A stretch of 64,000 bases of DNA from CAIVAT01 sp037133475 (GTDB lineage Bacteria > Bacteroidota > Bacteroidia > Bacteroidales > FEN-979): positions 124,001 through 188,000 of the forward strand of contig JBAXOB010000002.1 in assembly GCA_037133475.1 (NCBI GenBank). The letters are read 5' to 3'. Of the stretch, positions 26,140 through 34,647 are shown piece after piece. Position 1 is the first letter of the stretch, and each line of letters starts with the position of its first letter. The notes beneath the pieces were generated by a model. It was not told where the DNA came from and made no database searches. It saw nothing but the letters and a program-made list of their open reading frames with translations. A program made the position numbers and the translations under genes.

Positions 26140-26979
26140 TTATTTCTTGCGTTTTCCTGAATTGCCTGCAATTACCGACAGTTCGGTTACCGAACAAACC
26201 CCGAAAAACCCCAGTGCCCCGTTGCTCAGGTTGGATTTGACATTGGCCGCCGAAACGTTGAACAGGCCGCCGGTCCAGTTGGTTTCGAGGAGCAGCTCGC
26301 GGATAAATTCGGCATGTTCGGGTGTGACCGAATAACGCCGTTCAGTGACGATGGTTCCTGCCGGGAAATAAATGGATTCCATACGGGGTGCGAATACTTC
26401 ACTGACATCAAGGGTCGGCAGGGTATAAAACAGCATTCTCTTATGCGTGGCAAGTGAATCAAGTGCGCCATATCCGGCAACTCCCGACCAATCGATGAGC
26501 AACTCCCACATCGCCGCATCCGCGGTGCTGAAGGCATTGGCGACCCAGTCGACATGCCACAGGCCTGTTGTTTCATTTTTCGCAAACCTCAGTTCCGAAA
26601 AATAGGATCCGGGGAGCATCGTTGCCTTGGCTGAATAGACATTGTTCTGATACGCGATCAGCAGGCTGTAATTTTTGTTGAGCCGGGCAAAGAAATAGGG
26701 CGGTGTTTTGTAAACTCCTGACCAGGCAGGGGTCTCCGCTAAGTTCCAGGTGGAATCCTCATCACTGACCACGACACTGGCACCTGTGACCGGCCGGGGA
26801 GGCTGGTTCAGCTGCGACACAGGATAAGCAAGGCATACCTGCTGTGATTTTACCTCATCGGTCAGAATGGCATCGACAACGATTTTTCCCGGGGTCGTAC
26901 TTTTCACAGGCCATTCGGTCTGTTTAACACAGCCTGGCAGGAGTCCTAAAAGCCCGGTGATCAAGATAAGAACTCTCAT
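26140..26979 (-). CDS. DUF4249 family outer-membrane-associated lipoprotein
   Basis: A 279-residue lipoprotein. The short signal peptide ends in a lipobox-like LLPGC (Cys17), followed by VKQTEWPVKSTTPGKIVVDAILTDE, typical of DUF4249 proteins, which are encoded next to TonB-dependent receptors in Bacteroidota and are thought to assist them at the cell surface. A beta-sandwich-like N-terminal region (VTGASVVVSDEDSTWNLAE) and the PGSYFSELRF segment fit the family. The gene is last in the fecR-receptor-DUF4249 operon; its start codon touches the receptor stop (1-bp overlap). Confidence 0.85.
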   Translation of the reverse strand: MRVLILITGLLGLLPGCVKQTEWPVKSTTPGKIVVDAILTDEVKSQQVCLAYPVSQLNQPPRPVTGASVVVSDEDSTWNLAETPAWSGVYKTPPYFFARLNKNYSLLIAYQNNVYSAKATMLPGSYFSELRFAKNETTGLWHVDWVANAFSTADAAMWELLIDWSGVAGYGALDSLATHKRMLFYTLPTLDVSEVFAPRMESIYFPAGTIVTERRYSVTPEHAEFIRELLLETNWTGGLFNVSAANVKSNLSNGALGFFGVCSVTELSVIAGNSGKRKK

Positions 26980-29645
26980 CAGAATTTGAATTGGTAATTA
27001 AGTGAAGGGATGATACCGGCAACCGAAACCGACGTCGGAAGCAGGGTTGATTGTCCGTTCTGGTTGGATGGTACGACAAAGTCGCCATTGTCGTTCAACA
27101 TCTTGTTGAAATTTATCGCGAAGGGGTTCAGTCTGCCATAAGCATTATAAATTGTCAATGCCAGGGAATGGCGGAACCTGCTTCCCGGTTTGTTGAAGGC
27201 ATAGGTAACCGAAAGGTCGAGGCGGTGATAGTCGGGAAGCCGGTCATTGTTTTTTTCCCCATACAGGGGTACGGAATAGCCGTTGAAATAATAAAAGCCA
27301 ACGGGGGTTGTAATGGCGCCCCCGGTGAGGTAGATCCAGTTTGCCGTGAAGGTCCAGCGTTTTTTGGTATCGTAGCAAAGGTTCACGCAGATGTCGTTGG
27401 GCCTGTCATAATTTGCGCGATAGGTCATTCCTTCGTTGACCCCCGGGGTTTGGATAAAGGCGCGCGACCAGGTATAACCTATCCAGCCGGTGAAGTTCCC
27501 CGTTTTTTTCCGGAGCATGAGCTCGAGTCCGTACGACCAGGCTTTGCCGAAGCGCAGCTCGCCTTCGATCAGCGGGTTGAACAGCATGTTGGCGTGGTCG
27601 GCGTAATCAAGGTGATCGCGGAACCATTTATAATAGGTCTCTGCCGAAACTGTGTATTCCGCCCCCGCCAGGTCGTGGAAAAAGCCAACAGCTACCTGGT
27701 CGGAGGTCTGCGGGCTGATATTGGGTCCGCAGGGGGCCCACACCTCCAGCGAGGTGAAGGGGCTGGTGGAGTTTGACAGCAGCTGCAGAAACTGCGTGGA
27801 ACGGCTGTAGCTGGCCTTCAGGCCCGTTTCCTGGTTGACCTGGTACTGGATGCTCAGCCGGGGTTCGGGGCTGAAGGCGGTGGAATAGGCGATATTGTTG
27901 CCATAGCTGATGGCATCGATCAGGTGGTGGTTTACGTCAAAATAGCTGACCCTGGTAGGGCCGATATCCTGCCAAACGGGAAGGCGGATCCCATACCTTA
28001 CCGATACCTTCCGGCTGACCACCTGTTCGTTTGAAATGTAAAAAACATACTCCATGGCATGGTACTGCGCCACTACAGGGGCATCTTTTGCAGCATTGGT
28101 CGCGGTCTGCGACACATTTCCCGGGTTTGCGTGATGCAGGGTAACCTCCAGGCCGCTACGGATCGTATTACGCGGGTTCAGGTACCAGGTGAAATCTGTT
28201 TTAAACGTGATGTTGGAGATCGATGAATTCCAGTAACCGTTCTGCTCCTGTGGCAGGGTAAGGGCATAGTTATACCTGCTGTAATTCAGGGTGGTGTTGG
28301 AAAATATCCGGCTGCTGAAAAGATGGTTCCAGCGGAAGGTTCCCGCAAGGTTGTTCCAGTTCATTCCAAAATAGTTGGTTTCGGTGGTTAACTGGCGGTT
28401 GAAGTCATCTTCGCCCGTATAAAAGGTAAAGAAAAAACGGTTGTTGTCATTCTGCCTGTAATTTAATTTGGCATTGACATCGAAAAACTGGAAGTCGAAC
28501 GTTTTATTCAACGCGCTGATGCTGTTCATCCAGTTAAGGGTTGAAAGCCTGCCCGAAATGCAGAAGGAGCCGCGGTCCTTCACGATGGGGCCCTCCACCG
28601 AGAGATTGGAGGCAAAAGGGCCGATATTCCCCGAGAAACCAAACCGTTTCATATTGCCTTCGCGTGCCTTGATATCGATCACCGAGGATAGGCGTCCGCC
28701 AAATTTAGCGGGGAAATCGCCTTTATAAATTTCGACTTCATTGATGGCGTCGGGTGCAAAGGCCGAGAAAAACCCAAACAGGTGCGAGGGGTTATAAACC
28801 GGTACTTCATCGATCAGCATCAGGTTCTGATCACTGTTGCCACCCCTGACAAAGTAAAAGGAGGAGCCGTCGCCGAAGGTCTGTATCCCCGGAACTGCCT
28901 GGAGGGCGCGGATTACATCGAGGTCGCCCCCGAACCCCGGCAGTTGTGCCAGGGTTTTTTGTGAAAACCGCAGCTCACTCATCTGGTGATTCCGGGTTTC
29001 GGCTTCATGATCAGCTGCGACGATTTCAACTTCCCTGATTTCCAGCTTATCCTCCTCCAGTTCAACCGACATCCTGGTATTCTCCTTCATGGCCACATCC
29101 CGTATGATCTCCTTATAGCCCATATAGGAGAACACCACGGGATAGGTGCCGCCCGGCAGGGTCAGGGAGTAAAATCCATAACCGTTGGTCATGGCGCCTG
29201 TTGTGGTTCCCCGGATGTAGATATTAGCCCCGATCAGCGCTTCACCCGAAGTTTTATCGCGGAGAAAACCGCTCAGCGTAAACCGGGATGGATGAAGGGC
29301 AACCCCGGCAGTTTTTTCCTCCCCCGGGGCGACCCGCTGTTTCAATACAATATGGTTTTCCACCGTAAAATAATCGATCCCGTGAGGTAAAAATATTTCG
29401 CTGAGGATCTCCCTGATCCTCCTTTTCCTGGCATGTATGGTGACCCGCATATTGGCAGGAAGCACCTGCGGATTAAAGGAGAAATCGACCGATCCAAGAC
29501 GTGAAATTTCCTGAAGCACCTCGTTGACTGGCTTGTCGATGACTTTCAGGGAAATCCGTTTATCAAGATCCTGTGAAAAGGAGCGGGTGGAAAAGATGAA
29601 TACAAGGAGGAGGAGAAGGAGTGGAAATGTTAACCGGGGGCGCAT
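26979..29645 (-). CDS. TonB-dependent receptor with N-terminal STN signalling domain
   Basis: An outer-membrane receptor of 888 residues. The start at 29645 gives signal peptide MRPRLTFPLLLLLLVFIFS; ATGs further upstream would overlap fecR. An STN domain (about 30-100, ISLKVIDKPVNEVLQEISRL) can contact FecR in the periplasm. A carboxypeptidase-regulatory-like domain follows (GEALIGANIYIRGTTTGAMT), then the plug (LPGFGGDLDVIRALQAVPGI, FFVRGGNSDQNLMLIDEVPV) and a 22-strand-type barrel ending IIPSLNYQFKF. With the sigma factor and FecR upstream it forms a cell-surface signalling and uptake system of the FecA type. The ligand is unknown; the partner is a DUF4249 lipoprotein rather than SusD. Confidence 0.93.
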   Translation of the reverse strand: MRPRLTFPLLLLLLVFIFSTRSFSQDLDKRISLKVIDKPVNEVLQEISRLGSVDFSFNPQVLPANMRVTIHARKRRIREILSEIFLPHGIDYFTVENHIVLKQRVAPGEEKTAGVALHPSRFTLSGFLRDKTSGEALIGANIYIRGTTTGAMTNGYGFYSLTLPGGTYPVVFSYMGYKEIIRDVAMKENTRMSVELEEDKLEIREVEIVAADHEAETRNHQMSELRFSQKTLAQLPGFGGDLDVIRALQAVPGIQTFGDGSSFYFVRGGNSDQNLMLIDEVPVYNPSHLFGFFSAFAPDAINEVEIYKGDFPAKFGGRLSSVIDIKAREGNMKRFGFSGNIGPFASNLSVEGPIVKDRGSFCISGRLSTLNWMNSISALNKTFDFQFFDVNAKLNYRQNDNNRFFFTFYTGEDDFNRQLTTETNYFGMNWNNLAGTFRWNHLFSSRIFSNTTLNYSRYNYALTLPQEQNGYWNSSISNITFKTDFTWYLNPRNTIRSGLEVTLHHANPGNVSQTATNAAKDAPVVAQYHAMEYVFYISNEQVVSRKVSVRYGIRLPVWQDIGPTRVSYFDVNHHLIDAISYGNNIAYSTAFSPEPRLSIQYQVNQETGLKASYSRSTQFLQLLSNSTSPFTSLEVWAPCGPNISPQTSDQVAVGFFHDLAGAEYTVSAETYYKWFRDHLDYADHANMLFNPLIEGELRFGKAWSYGLELMLRKKTGNFTGWIGYTWSRAFIQTPGVNEGMTYRANYDRPNDICVNLCYDTKKRWTFTANWIYLTGGAITTPVGFYYFNGYSVPLYGEKNNDRLPDYHRLDLSVTYAFNKPGSRFRHSLALTIYNAYGRLNPFAINFNKMLNDNGDFVVPSNQNGQSTLLPTSVSVAGIIPSLNYQFKF

Positions 29646-29667
29646 CAATGCCGTTGAAATTCTGACA

Positions 29668-30711
29668 TTATCTGCATCCATGACCGGAGAGTTCGATCCC
29701 CGTCCCGGTATTCCGGATCTGCAAATCAAGGGTGGCTTTGAGAACATTCAGTACCGATTCGAGCGATTGTTTGTCAAAGATAGTGGTAATCCTGCAATCA
29801 CCGGGTCCGTCGGCCGCAATTCGCAAATTGGTGTGATAAACCTTCGCCAGCAGGACGACTGCTTCGCTAAGCGGTGTATTATTAAAGACCATGCGTTTCG
29901 TTTTCCATGCCAGGAAGTTCGGGTCATCATTGGCCGACCGGATGATCTGTTCATGATCGCAACCCGCCTCCGCTTTATCGCCCGGGGCAAGGATTGCCAT
30001 CGTTTCAGGTTTACCGGCAAAATAGACCTGTACTTTCCCGGTTGCCAGGATGATCTCACTGGTATTGCTGAGGGTATGGGTGTTCACGGAGAAGGTTGTG
30101 CCAACTACCCTGATTCTTACATCACCGGCGGCAATCACAAAGGGGCGGGCTGCATTATGCGAAACCTCGAACCAGGCCTCTCCCTTCAATGTTACCTGGC
30201 GGACCGATCCCTCAAACTCCGCCGGACAGGTCAGGATGGCACCGGCATTCAACGTTACCCGGGTGCCATCCGACAGGGCGACCTCCACAACCTGGTTTGC
30301 TGCCGCATACTGCATCTCTGCAGGCTTTGCCAGGTACCGGTACAGGAAAAACGAGGGGACTGCCACCAGCAGGAAAACCGCCGCAACACGCAGCGACCAT
30401 GACAGGATAAGGGACCGGGAAGTAGTCACAGGGGCGTTTTCAACGGACCCCGACAGGGGAATAACCTTCGGGCCTTCCCCGGCAATCCCGATCTTCGATC
30501 TAAGGGAAGCCAGGTCCTGCTCAATATTGAACGCAGAACCGGAGGTTGCCCTGCCCAGGATTTCGGTTGTTTTACGATAAGACAAAAACAACTCCCTGTT
30601 TGCAGGATCCGCCTTGACCCAATGCTCCAGCTCCTGGATCTCTTCAGGAGTTGCCTCTCCGAAGAAGTACTTGGTAATCAAGTCAATGTAATATGTTGTG
30701 TTTGTTTCCAT
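29668..30711 (-). CDS. FecR family anti-sigma factor
   Basis: A 347-residue FecR-type sigma regulator. The cytoplasmic N-terminal part (TTYYIDLITKYFFGEATPEE, DPANRELFLSYRKT) binds the ECF sigma factor; one transmembrane helix (LRVAAVFLLVAVPSFFLYRYL, about 110-130) leads to the periplasmic FecR domain (QVVEVALSDGTRVTLNAGAI, GEAWFEVSHNAARPFVIAA, FSVNTHT) and a C-terminal DUF4974 domain (MVFNNTPLSEAVVLLAKVY). I chose the ATG at 30711 because the candidate ECF promoter at 30728-30758 lies just before it; an ATG at 30735 would overlap that promoter. The sigma gene precedes it and the receptor follows by 22 bp. Confidence 0.92.
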   Translation of the reverse strand: METNTTYYIDLITKYFFGEATPEEIQELEHWVKADPANRELFLSYRKTTEILGRATSGSAFNIEQDLASLRSKIGIAGEGPKVIPLSGSVENAPVTTSRSLILSWSLRVAAVFLLVAVPSFFLYRYLAKPAEMQYAAANQVVEVALSDGTRVTLNAGAILTCPAEFEGSVRQVTLKGEAWFEVSHNAARPFVIAAGDVRIRVVGTTFSVNTHTLSNTSEIILATGKVQVYFAGKPETMAILAPGDKAEAGCDHEQIIRSANDDPNFLAWKTKRMVFNNTPLSEAVVLLAKVYHTNLRIAADGPGDCRITTIFDKQSLESVLNVLKATLDLQIRNTGTGIELSGHGCR

Positions 30712-30727
30712 TACAATTTGCCGTTGA

Positions 30728-30758
30728 TAATACACCCGGATTCGTCGTTACCCTGATG
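30728..30758 (-). promoter_or_regulatory. candidate ECF-sigma promoter of the fecR operon
   Basis: On the minus strand CATCAGGGTAAC (30747-30758) directly abuts the sigma gene stop, and GTATTA (30728-30733) follows after 13 bp, 16 bp before the fecR ATG. Same boxes and spacing as at 26089-26119. Likely recognised by the adjacent sigma factor. Confidence 0.62.
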
Positions 30759-31343
30759 TCAGACCGGTAAAAAATTTGGTATAACCGTAAAATGGTGAAA
30801 ATAAAAGCATAAAAAAAAGAGGGTTGGCAGATAGTCAGCCAGGTGAACGCGCATATGCTGCAAGGCTTTCGACATCTGGGTTTCAACAGTTTTGACAGAA
30901 ATCCCGAGTTTTTCGGCGATCTGCTGGTATTTCAGGTTTTCGTGGCGGTTCAGGATGAATATTTCCCGGCATTTTTCAGGGAGAGCGGCTATACTGCTTG
31001 CAATTTTATCCCTGATCTCCTGTTCCACAAGATGATCCGGCTGGTCATACCCTGCCTCTTCCGCCAGGTTTTCCATCGCCAGCAGGTCGCTGCTGAACTT
31101 TTTATGGTCGCGCAAATGGTTGAGGCATTTATTCCTGACAGTTGCCGAAAGGTAACTTTTCACAGGCTTTGTAAGGTCGATGGTCTCCCTTTTTTCCCAG
31201 AGACTCACGAAGGCGTCCTGGACAATCTCCCTGGCAACTTCATCCTGTTTCACATAGCCCGAAGCAAACCGGCAAAGGCCCTGGTAGTGGCTCCTGAAAA
31301 GAAACGCAAGTGTTTGTTCGTCGAATTTACCAGTCTCTGTCAT
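30759..31343 (-). CDS. RNA polymerase ECF-type sigma-70 factor
   Basis: A 194-residue ECF sigma factor. Region 2 (about 12-80) reads FLFRSHYQGLCRFASGYV, REIVQDAFVSLWEKRE and SYLSATVRNKCLNHLRDHKK; region 4 (about 125-180) reads IAALPEKCREIFILNRHENL and the helix-turn-helix YQQIAEKLGISVKTVETQMSKALQ. The VETQMSKAL text is typical of the Bacteroidota FecI-like subfamily. The C terminus has an extra hydrophobic tail (TLFFLCFYFHHFTVIPNF), which may be peripheral to the domain. It is predicted to be held by the FecR protein encoded next, and released when the TonB receptor binds its ligand. Confidence 0.93.
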   Translation of the reverse strand: MTETGKFDEQTLAFLFRSHYQGLCRFASGYVKQDEVAREIVQDAFVSLWEKRETIDLTKPVKSYLSATVRNKCLNHLRDHKKFSSDLLAMENLAEEAGYDQPDHLVEQEIRDKIASSIAALPEKCREIFILNRHENLKYQQIAEKLGISVKTVETQMSKALQHMRVHLADYLPTLFFLCFYFHHFTVIPNFLPV

Positions 31344-31450
31344 GAATTTTCAAACGTGATCCAGGCAGTAAAAGTATCAATAAAATTGTTGTAAGCCAAT
31401 GAAAGCTGGAATTCACGAATAAAGGCTCCCATTCAATATCCGACATTCGC

Positions 31451-31483
31451 TATTCAATATTCGATATTCAATATTCGATATTC
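31451..31483. repeat. 14-bp AT-rich tandem repeat
   Basis: TATTCAATATTCGA occurs at 31451-31464 and 31465-31478 with a partial copy to 31483; a decayed copy precedes it from about 31431. It contains ATATT palindromic cores and lies just before the 3' end of the AMP-ligase gene. Confidence 0.85.
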
Positions 31484-31489
31484 TTCCGG

Positions 31490-33133
31490 TCAGGTGTACA
31501 TAAACCGCTTGATCTTTTGTGTTGCGGTTTTCTGGAAAGGGTCGGGTTGGGCGATGACAAGCTGTACCTGGGAGAATTTGTTAACCCTGGCATTGACATA
31601 TTCCTGCAGTTCCGCGCGGAGCTCCTCGGTTTTCTGTTCGACATAGTTGGTCACCTCATTTTTAAGATGGAGGTATCGCTGTTCGATCTCCTCCTGGTTG
31701 AAATGGACCAGGGCGATGAGTTTGCCTTTTTTCTCGATTACCAGCGATTCGACGACATAGCGGAAGTTGTTGATGACCGATTCGATATCCTCGGGATAGA
31801 CATTTTCGCCATTGGACCTGACGATCATGCTTTTGACCCTGCCGCGGATAAAAAGGTTCTGTTGCTTGTCGAAGGCTCCCAGGTCGCCGGTTTTAAGCCA
31901 GCCATCAGGGGTGATCAGTTCGGCGGTAAGCAGGGGTTCCTTGTAATAACCTTTCATGACGTTGGCTCCTTTTGCCCAGATCTCACCTTCTCCCGTATGC
32001 GGATCTGCATTCATGATCTTGAGTTCCACCCCCCGGCAGGCAGGCCCGGTCGACTGCAACACAGGGTGCTGCGGGTTAAACCCGGCCAGCAGGGGGGCGC
32101 ATTCGGTCAATCCGTATCCGACGGCATAGGGAAAATGGCTTTCAATGAGGAAGCGTTCAACTGTCTTATTCAATTTTGCCCCGCCAACGCCGAAAAATGT
32201 CAGTTCCCCGCCAAAGGTCTTCATCAGTTTTTTACCTGCCACCCGGTGCAGGAATTTCCTGATGGGAGGTGCTTTATATAAAAAGCTGACAACCCTCTTT
32301 TCGGTGAAGGTCGGCAGGATTTTAGACCGGAATATTTTTTCGATGATCAGGGGAACCGTGAGCATGGTGGTTGGCCTGACCTCCAGCAGGGCAGGCAGCA
32401 GCAGGGCGGGAGTGGGTGGTTTCCCAAGGTAATAGACGCAAGCCCCGCTGTACATGGGCAGTATAAGCCCAAGCGTGTTTTCGTATGTGTGCGAAAGCGG
32501 GAGGATGGAGAGAAAACGGTCGGTTTCCAGGATCTCCTGTATTTCAAACCCCTTGACGGCCGTATAACAGATATTCCGGTGGGTAAGCATGACCCCTTTG
32601 GGGTTCCCGGTAGTTCCCGAAGTATAAATAATGGCGGCAACGTCATCCTCTTCAACCTGTTTTACCGATGCGGGTCGCGCTTCCGGATCAAAAGCCGGCC
32701 AGTATTCAAAAGACCTGACAACGGAAAAATCCTCAATCCTGACCACCTCAAGCAGGTAGTCGGTAGAGATCCCCACGAGTTTGGGCAATAATCCTTCTGA
32801 TGCAAAAATGACTTTGGTTTCGGAATGATCGAGCAGTGCGGTAATTTCAACAGGAAGAAATTCAGGCAAAAGCGGCACCGCGATGGCGCCCATAAAAGTA
32901 ATCGCGAAATAAACTATGGCCCAGTTGGGCTGGTTGGTGCACAAAATCGCAACCTTGTCGCCAGGTTCTATTCCCAGCTTCTCAAGAAATGCAATTACAG
33001 CCAGGATACGATCATTGGTTTCAAGATAGGTGAGCGGCTTCTTTCCTACGATTGCCAAGGCATCGCGATTGCCGTGCCGCCTAAGGGTAGCTGCAAAAAA
33101 AGCCGGAAAAGTCAACAGGGTTGTGTCTTCCAT
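31490..33133 (-). CDS. AMP-binding enzyme, long-chain acyl-CoA ligase family
   Basis: A 547-residue adenylate-forming enzyme, predicted to activate a fatty or other carboxylic acid to its CoA thioester. Motifs: P-loop-like IIYTSGTTGNPKGVMLTHRN (A3, about 175-194), GYGLTECAPLLAGFNP (A5), GWLKTGDLGAFD (A7), FIRGRVKSMIVRSNGENVYPEDIE (A8) and the catalytic lysine near the C terminus in PFQKTATQKIKRFMY. The length is somewhat shorter than FadD-type enzymes (about 560) and matches Bacteroidota long-chain ligases. No signal peptide. The chain substrate cannot be fixed from sequence. A -7-like box (TAACTTTGC on the minus strand, 33200-33208) lies about 70 bp upstream. Confidence 0.9.
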   Translation of the reverse strand: MEDTTLLTFPAFFAATLRRHGNRDALAIVGKKPLTYLETNDRILAVIAFLEKLGIEPGDKVAILCTNQPNWAIVYFAITFMGAIAVPLLPEFLPVEITALLDHSETKVIFASEGLLPKLVGISTDYLLEVVRIEDFSVVRSFEYWPAFDPEARPASVKQVEEDDVAAIIYTSGTTGNPKGVMLTHRNICYTAVKGFEIQEILETDRFLSILPLSHTYENTLGLILPMYSGACVYYLGKPPTPALLLPALLEVRPTTMLTVPLIIEKIFRSKILPTFTEKRVVSFLYKAPPIRKFLHRVAGKKLMKTFGGELTFFGVGGAKLNKTVERFLIESHFPYAVGYGLTECAPLLAGFNPQHPVLQSTGPACRGVELKIMNADPHTGEGEIWAKGANVMKGYYKEPLLTAELITPDGWLKTGDLGAFDKQQNLFIRGRVKSMIVRSNGENVYPEDIESVINNFRYVVESLVIEKKGKLIALVHFNQEEIEQRYLHLKNEVTNYVEQKTEELRAELQEYVNARVNKFSQVQLVIAQPDPFQKTATQKIKRFMYT

Positions 33134-33294
33134 GATATGTTTTGCCCAGGAAATACCCCCTTGACTAGCTGAAAAAACAGTTAGAGAGAGATATTGCCTG
33201 CAAAGTTATAAATAATTCTCTGGGATTCTTTTTTCTTCTCCGGGAAAATGAACCATAAGTCACGTACAAAAATAAATCAATTCATTATTTACTA

Positions 33295-33325
33295 TTGACT
33301 TTCAGCATTTTAGTTTGTATATTTG
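33295..33325 (+). promoter_or_regulatory. orphan Bacteroidota-type promoter
   Basis: TTG at 33295-33297, 20-bp spacer, TATATTTG at 33318-33325. The next gene on this strand starts 380 bp further on, so it may drive a long leader or a small RNA. Confidence 0.45.
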
Positions 33326-33390
33326 GGCTAATCAATCTGTTGTTCAACAATAACCCATACTGCCATTTTTCGTCCCGCAGGTGAGTCATC

Positions 33391-33420
33391 ATGTTAGGTT
33401 CCGGTTTTCCGGTCCAACAT
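33391..33420 (+). other. imperfect hairpin downstream of the orphan promoter
   Basis: ATGTT, GG and CCGG on the left pair with CCGG, CC and AACAT on the right around a TTTT loop, with small bulges. It lies about 66 bp past the -7 box at 33318-33325. No T tract follows, so it is not a standard terminator. Confidence 0.35.
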
Positions 33421-33496
33421 ATCCATCTGATTTTCTTATACATAAAAACCTGAATGACACCTGTTTTCTCTGATTTTATAACTGAATTAAATTTTA

Positions 33497-33533
33497 ACCA
33501 CCATGACCCAATGAAGGCACAATGCACACAAGG
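33497..33533. repeat. dispersed intergenic repeat (copy 1)
   Basis: Begins ACCACCATGACCCAATG and continues GGCACAATGCACACAAGG. It aligns over its length with the copy at 47965-48001 and with part of 62827-62855. Confidence 0.6.
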
Positions 33534-33704
33534 AATCTCGTGTTGAACATAGTGTAAATCATTGTTTTATTAGTGGTTATATTAAACGCATAATTATGGA
33601 ACAGGATTCTTTTGAAAAATGATAATATTTTACCGGATCCATGGTTTGCGATTCCTGAAAATGATGTGAATTTTCATAATATCCTCACTTAAATTGACCG
33701 AAAA

Positions 33705-34502
33705 ATGAAAAAACTAGCAGCATTATTGGTAATTGTATTACTCGTTGGACAGGTAAAGGCCCAACCCACCGAATTTCTTCCACAGAAAGATTTCCGGGTG
33801 GAAAAACAGAAGATCTACGAGGGAATTAATGCCTCCAGGAGGCAGCTGACCGAAATCAGGCAGGCAGATGTAAAAATGAGGCAATCGCTCGACAGCCTGA
33901 AACATGTGATCGTTGTATACTCGGGACAACTGACCGTTGCGGCCGATTCTCTGGCAAAAACCACCATCCGGCTGAATGCCCTTCAGGAGAAGGTCAATAG
34001 TGAAAAGGTCCTTCCCCGCGGCCTTCGTATTCTGTTTCTGCTGATTCTGCTGCTCCTGTTTGTCCTGGTTTTTATCCTCCTGTATATGATCCATCGGAAA
34101 GCCGGGCTGAAATTTGATTCGCTCTCGGCTCTCGATGCAAAAACCAACGAAAGGCTGGCAGATGTGTCGAAAACTGCGAAAACCGACATTCAGGTTTGCC
34201 GGGATCTTGTTTTAAATACAACCAATGAGATGGATCAGCGGATTGAATCAGGCCTGAATGCACTCGAAGTAAAACATGGGCAGCTTGAATCGCAGATAAC
34301 CGAAAAAACGGCCGGAATCGATGCCCTGCTTCAATCCGCAGGCAAGGAAATTGCCGCCCTGAAAGAGGTTCAGGCAAACGGTCTGAAAAACCTTGAAGAG
34401 AAGCTGAACAGCCTGCTTCAGAATGCTGAAAATCAATCAAGGGCGTTGACGGACCAGGTTGCAAAGATCGAAGGGGAAATTCTCCGTATGAAAGGAAAAT
34501 AA
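33705..34502 (+). CDS. membrane-anchored coiled-coil protein, hypothetical
   Basis: A 265-residue protein of unknown function. N-terminal signal peptide MKKLAALLVIVLLVGQVKA, a periplasmic heptad-rich segment (about 25-100, with SLDSLKHVIV and LNALQEKVNSEK), one transmembrane helix (LRILFLLILLLLFVLVFILL, about 107-127), then a cytoplasmic coiled coil to the end (about 140-265, rich in E, K, Q and L: GLKNLEEKLNSLLQNAENQS). The layout resembles proteins that scaffold or sense at the inner membrane, but I recognise no family. It stands alone on the strand before the T9SS cargo gene. Confidence 0.75.
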   Translation: MKKLAALLVIVLLVGQVKAQPTEFLPQKDFRVEKQKIYEGINASRRQLTEIRQADVKMRQSLDSLKHVIVVYSGQLTVAADSLAKTTIRLNALQEKVNSEKVLPRGLRILFLLILLLLFVLVFILLYMIHRKAGLKFDSLSALDAKTNERLADVSKTAKTDIQVCRDLVLNTTNEMDQRIESGLNALEVKHGQLESQITEKTAGIDALLQSAGKEIAALKEVQANGLKNLEEKLNSLLQNAENQSRALTDQVAKIEGEILRMKGK

Positions 34503-34578
34503 CAGGATGAACCTGCAGGAAAACATCCCGGTAAGGATCACATAATGATTTTTATCCTGACAATTTCCTAATATAAAA

Positions 34579-34610
34579 TTTGCTGATTTCAAATCCGCTT
34601 TATAATTTTG
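34579..34610 (+). promoter_or_regulatory. promoter of the T9SS beta-helix gene
   Basis: TTTG at 34579-34582, 20-bp spacer, TAATTTTG at 34603-34610; 37 bp upstream of the ATG at 34648. Confidence 0.6.
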
Positions 34611-34647
34611 TATCTGAAACATTACAATCCTTCAGAAAAACAGCGTC

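Larger units (their letters stand above)
33134..33704. other. 571-bp intergenic region with orphan promoter, hairpin and dispersed repeat
   Basis: No gene of usual length. It contains a minus-strand -7 box for the ligase gene (33201-33208), a good plus-strand promoter (33295-33325), an imperfect hairpin (33391-33420) and a copy of a dispersed repeat (33497-33533). Only very short frames follow the promoter. Confidence 0.5.
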
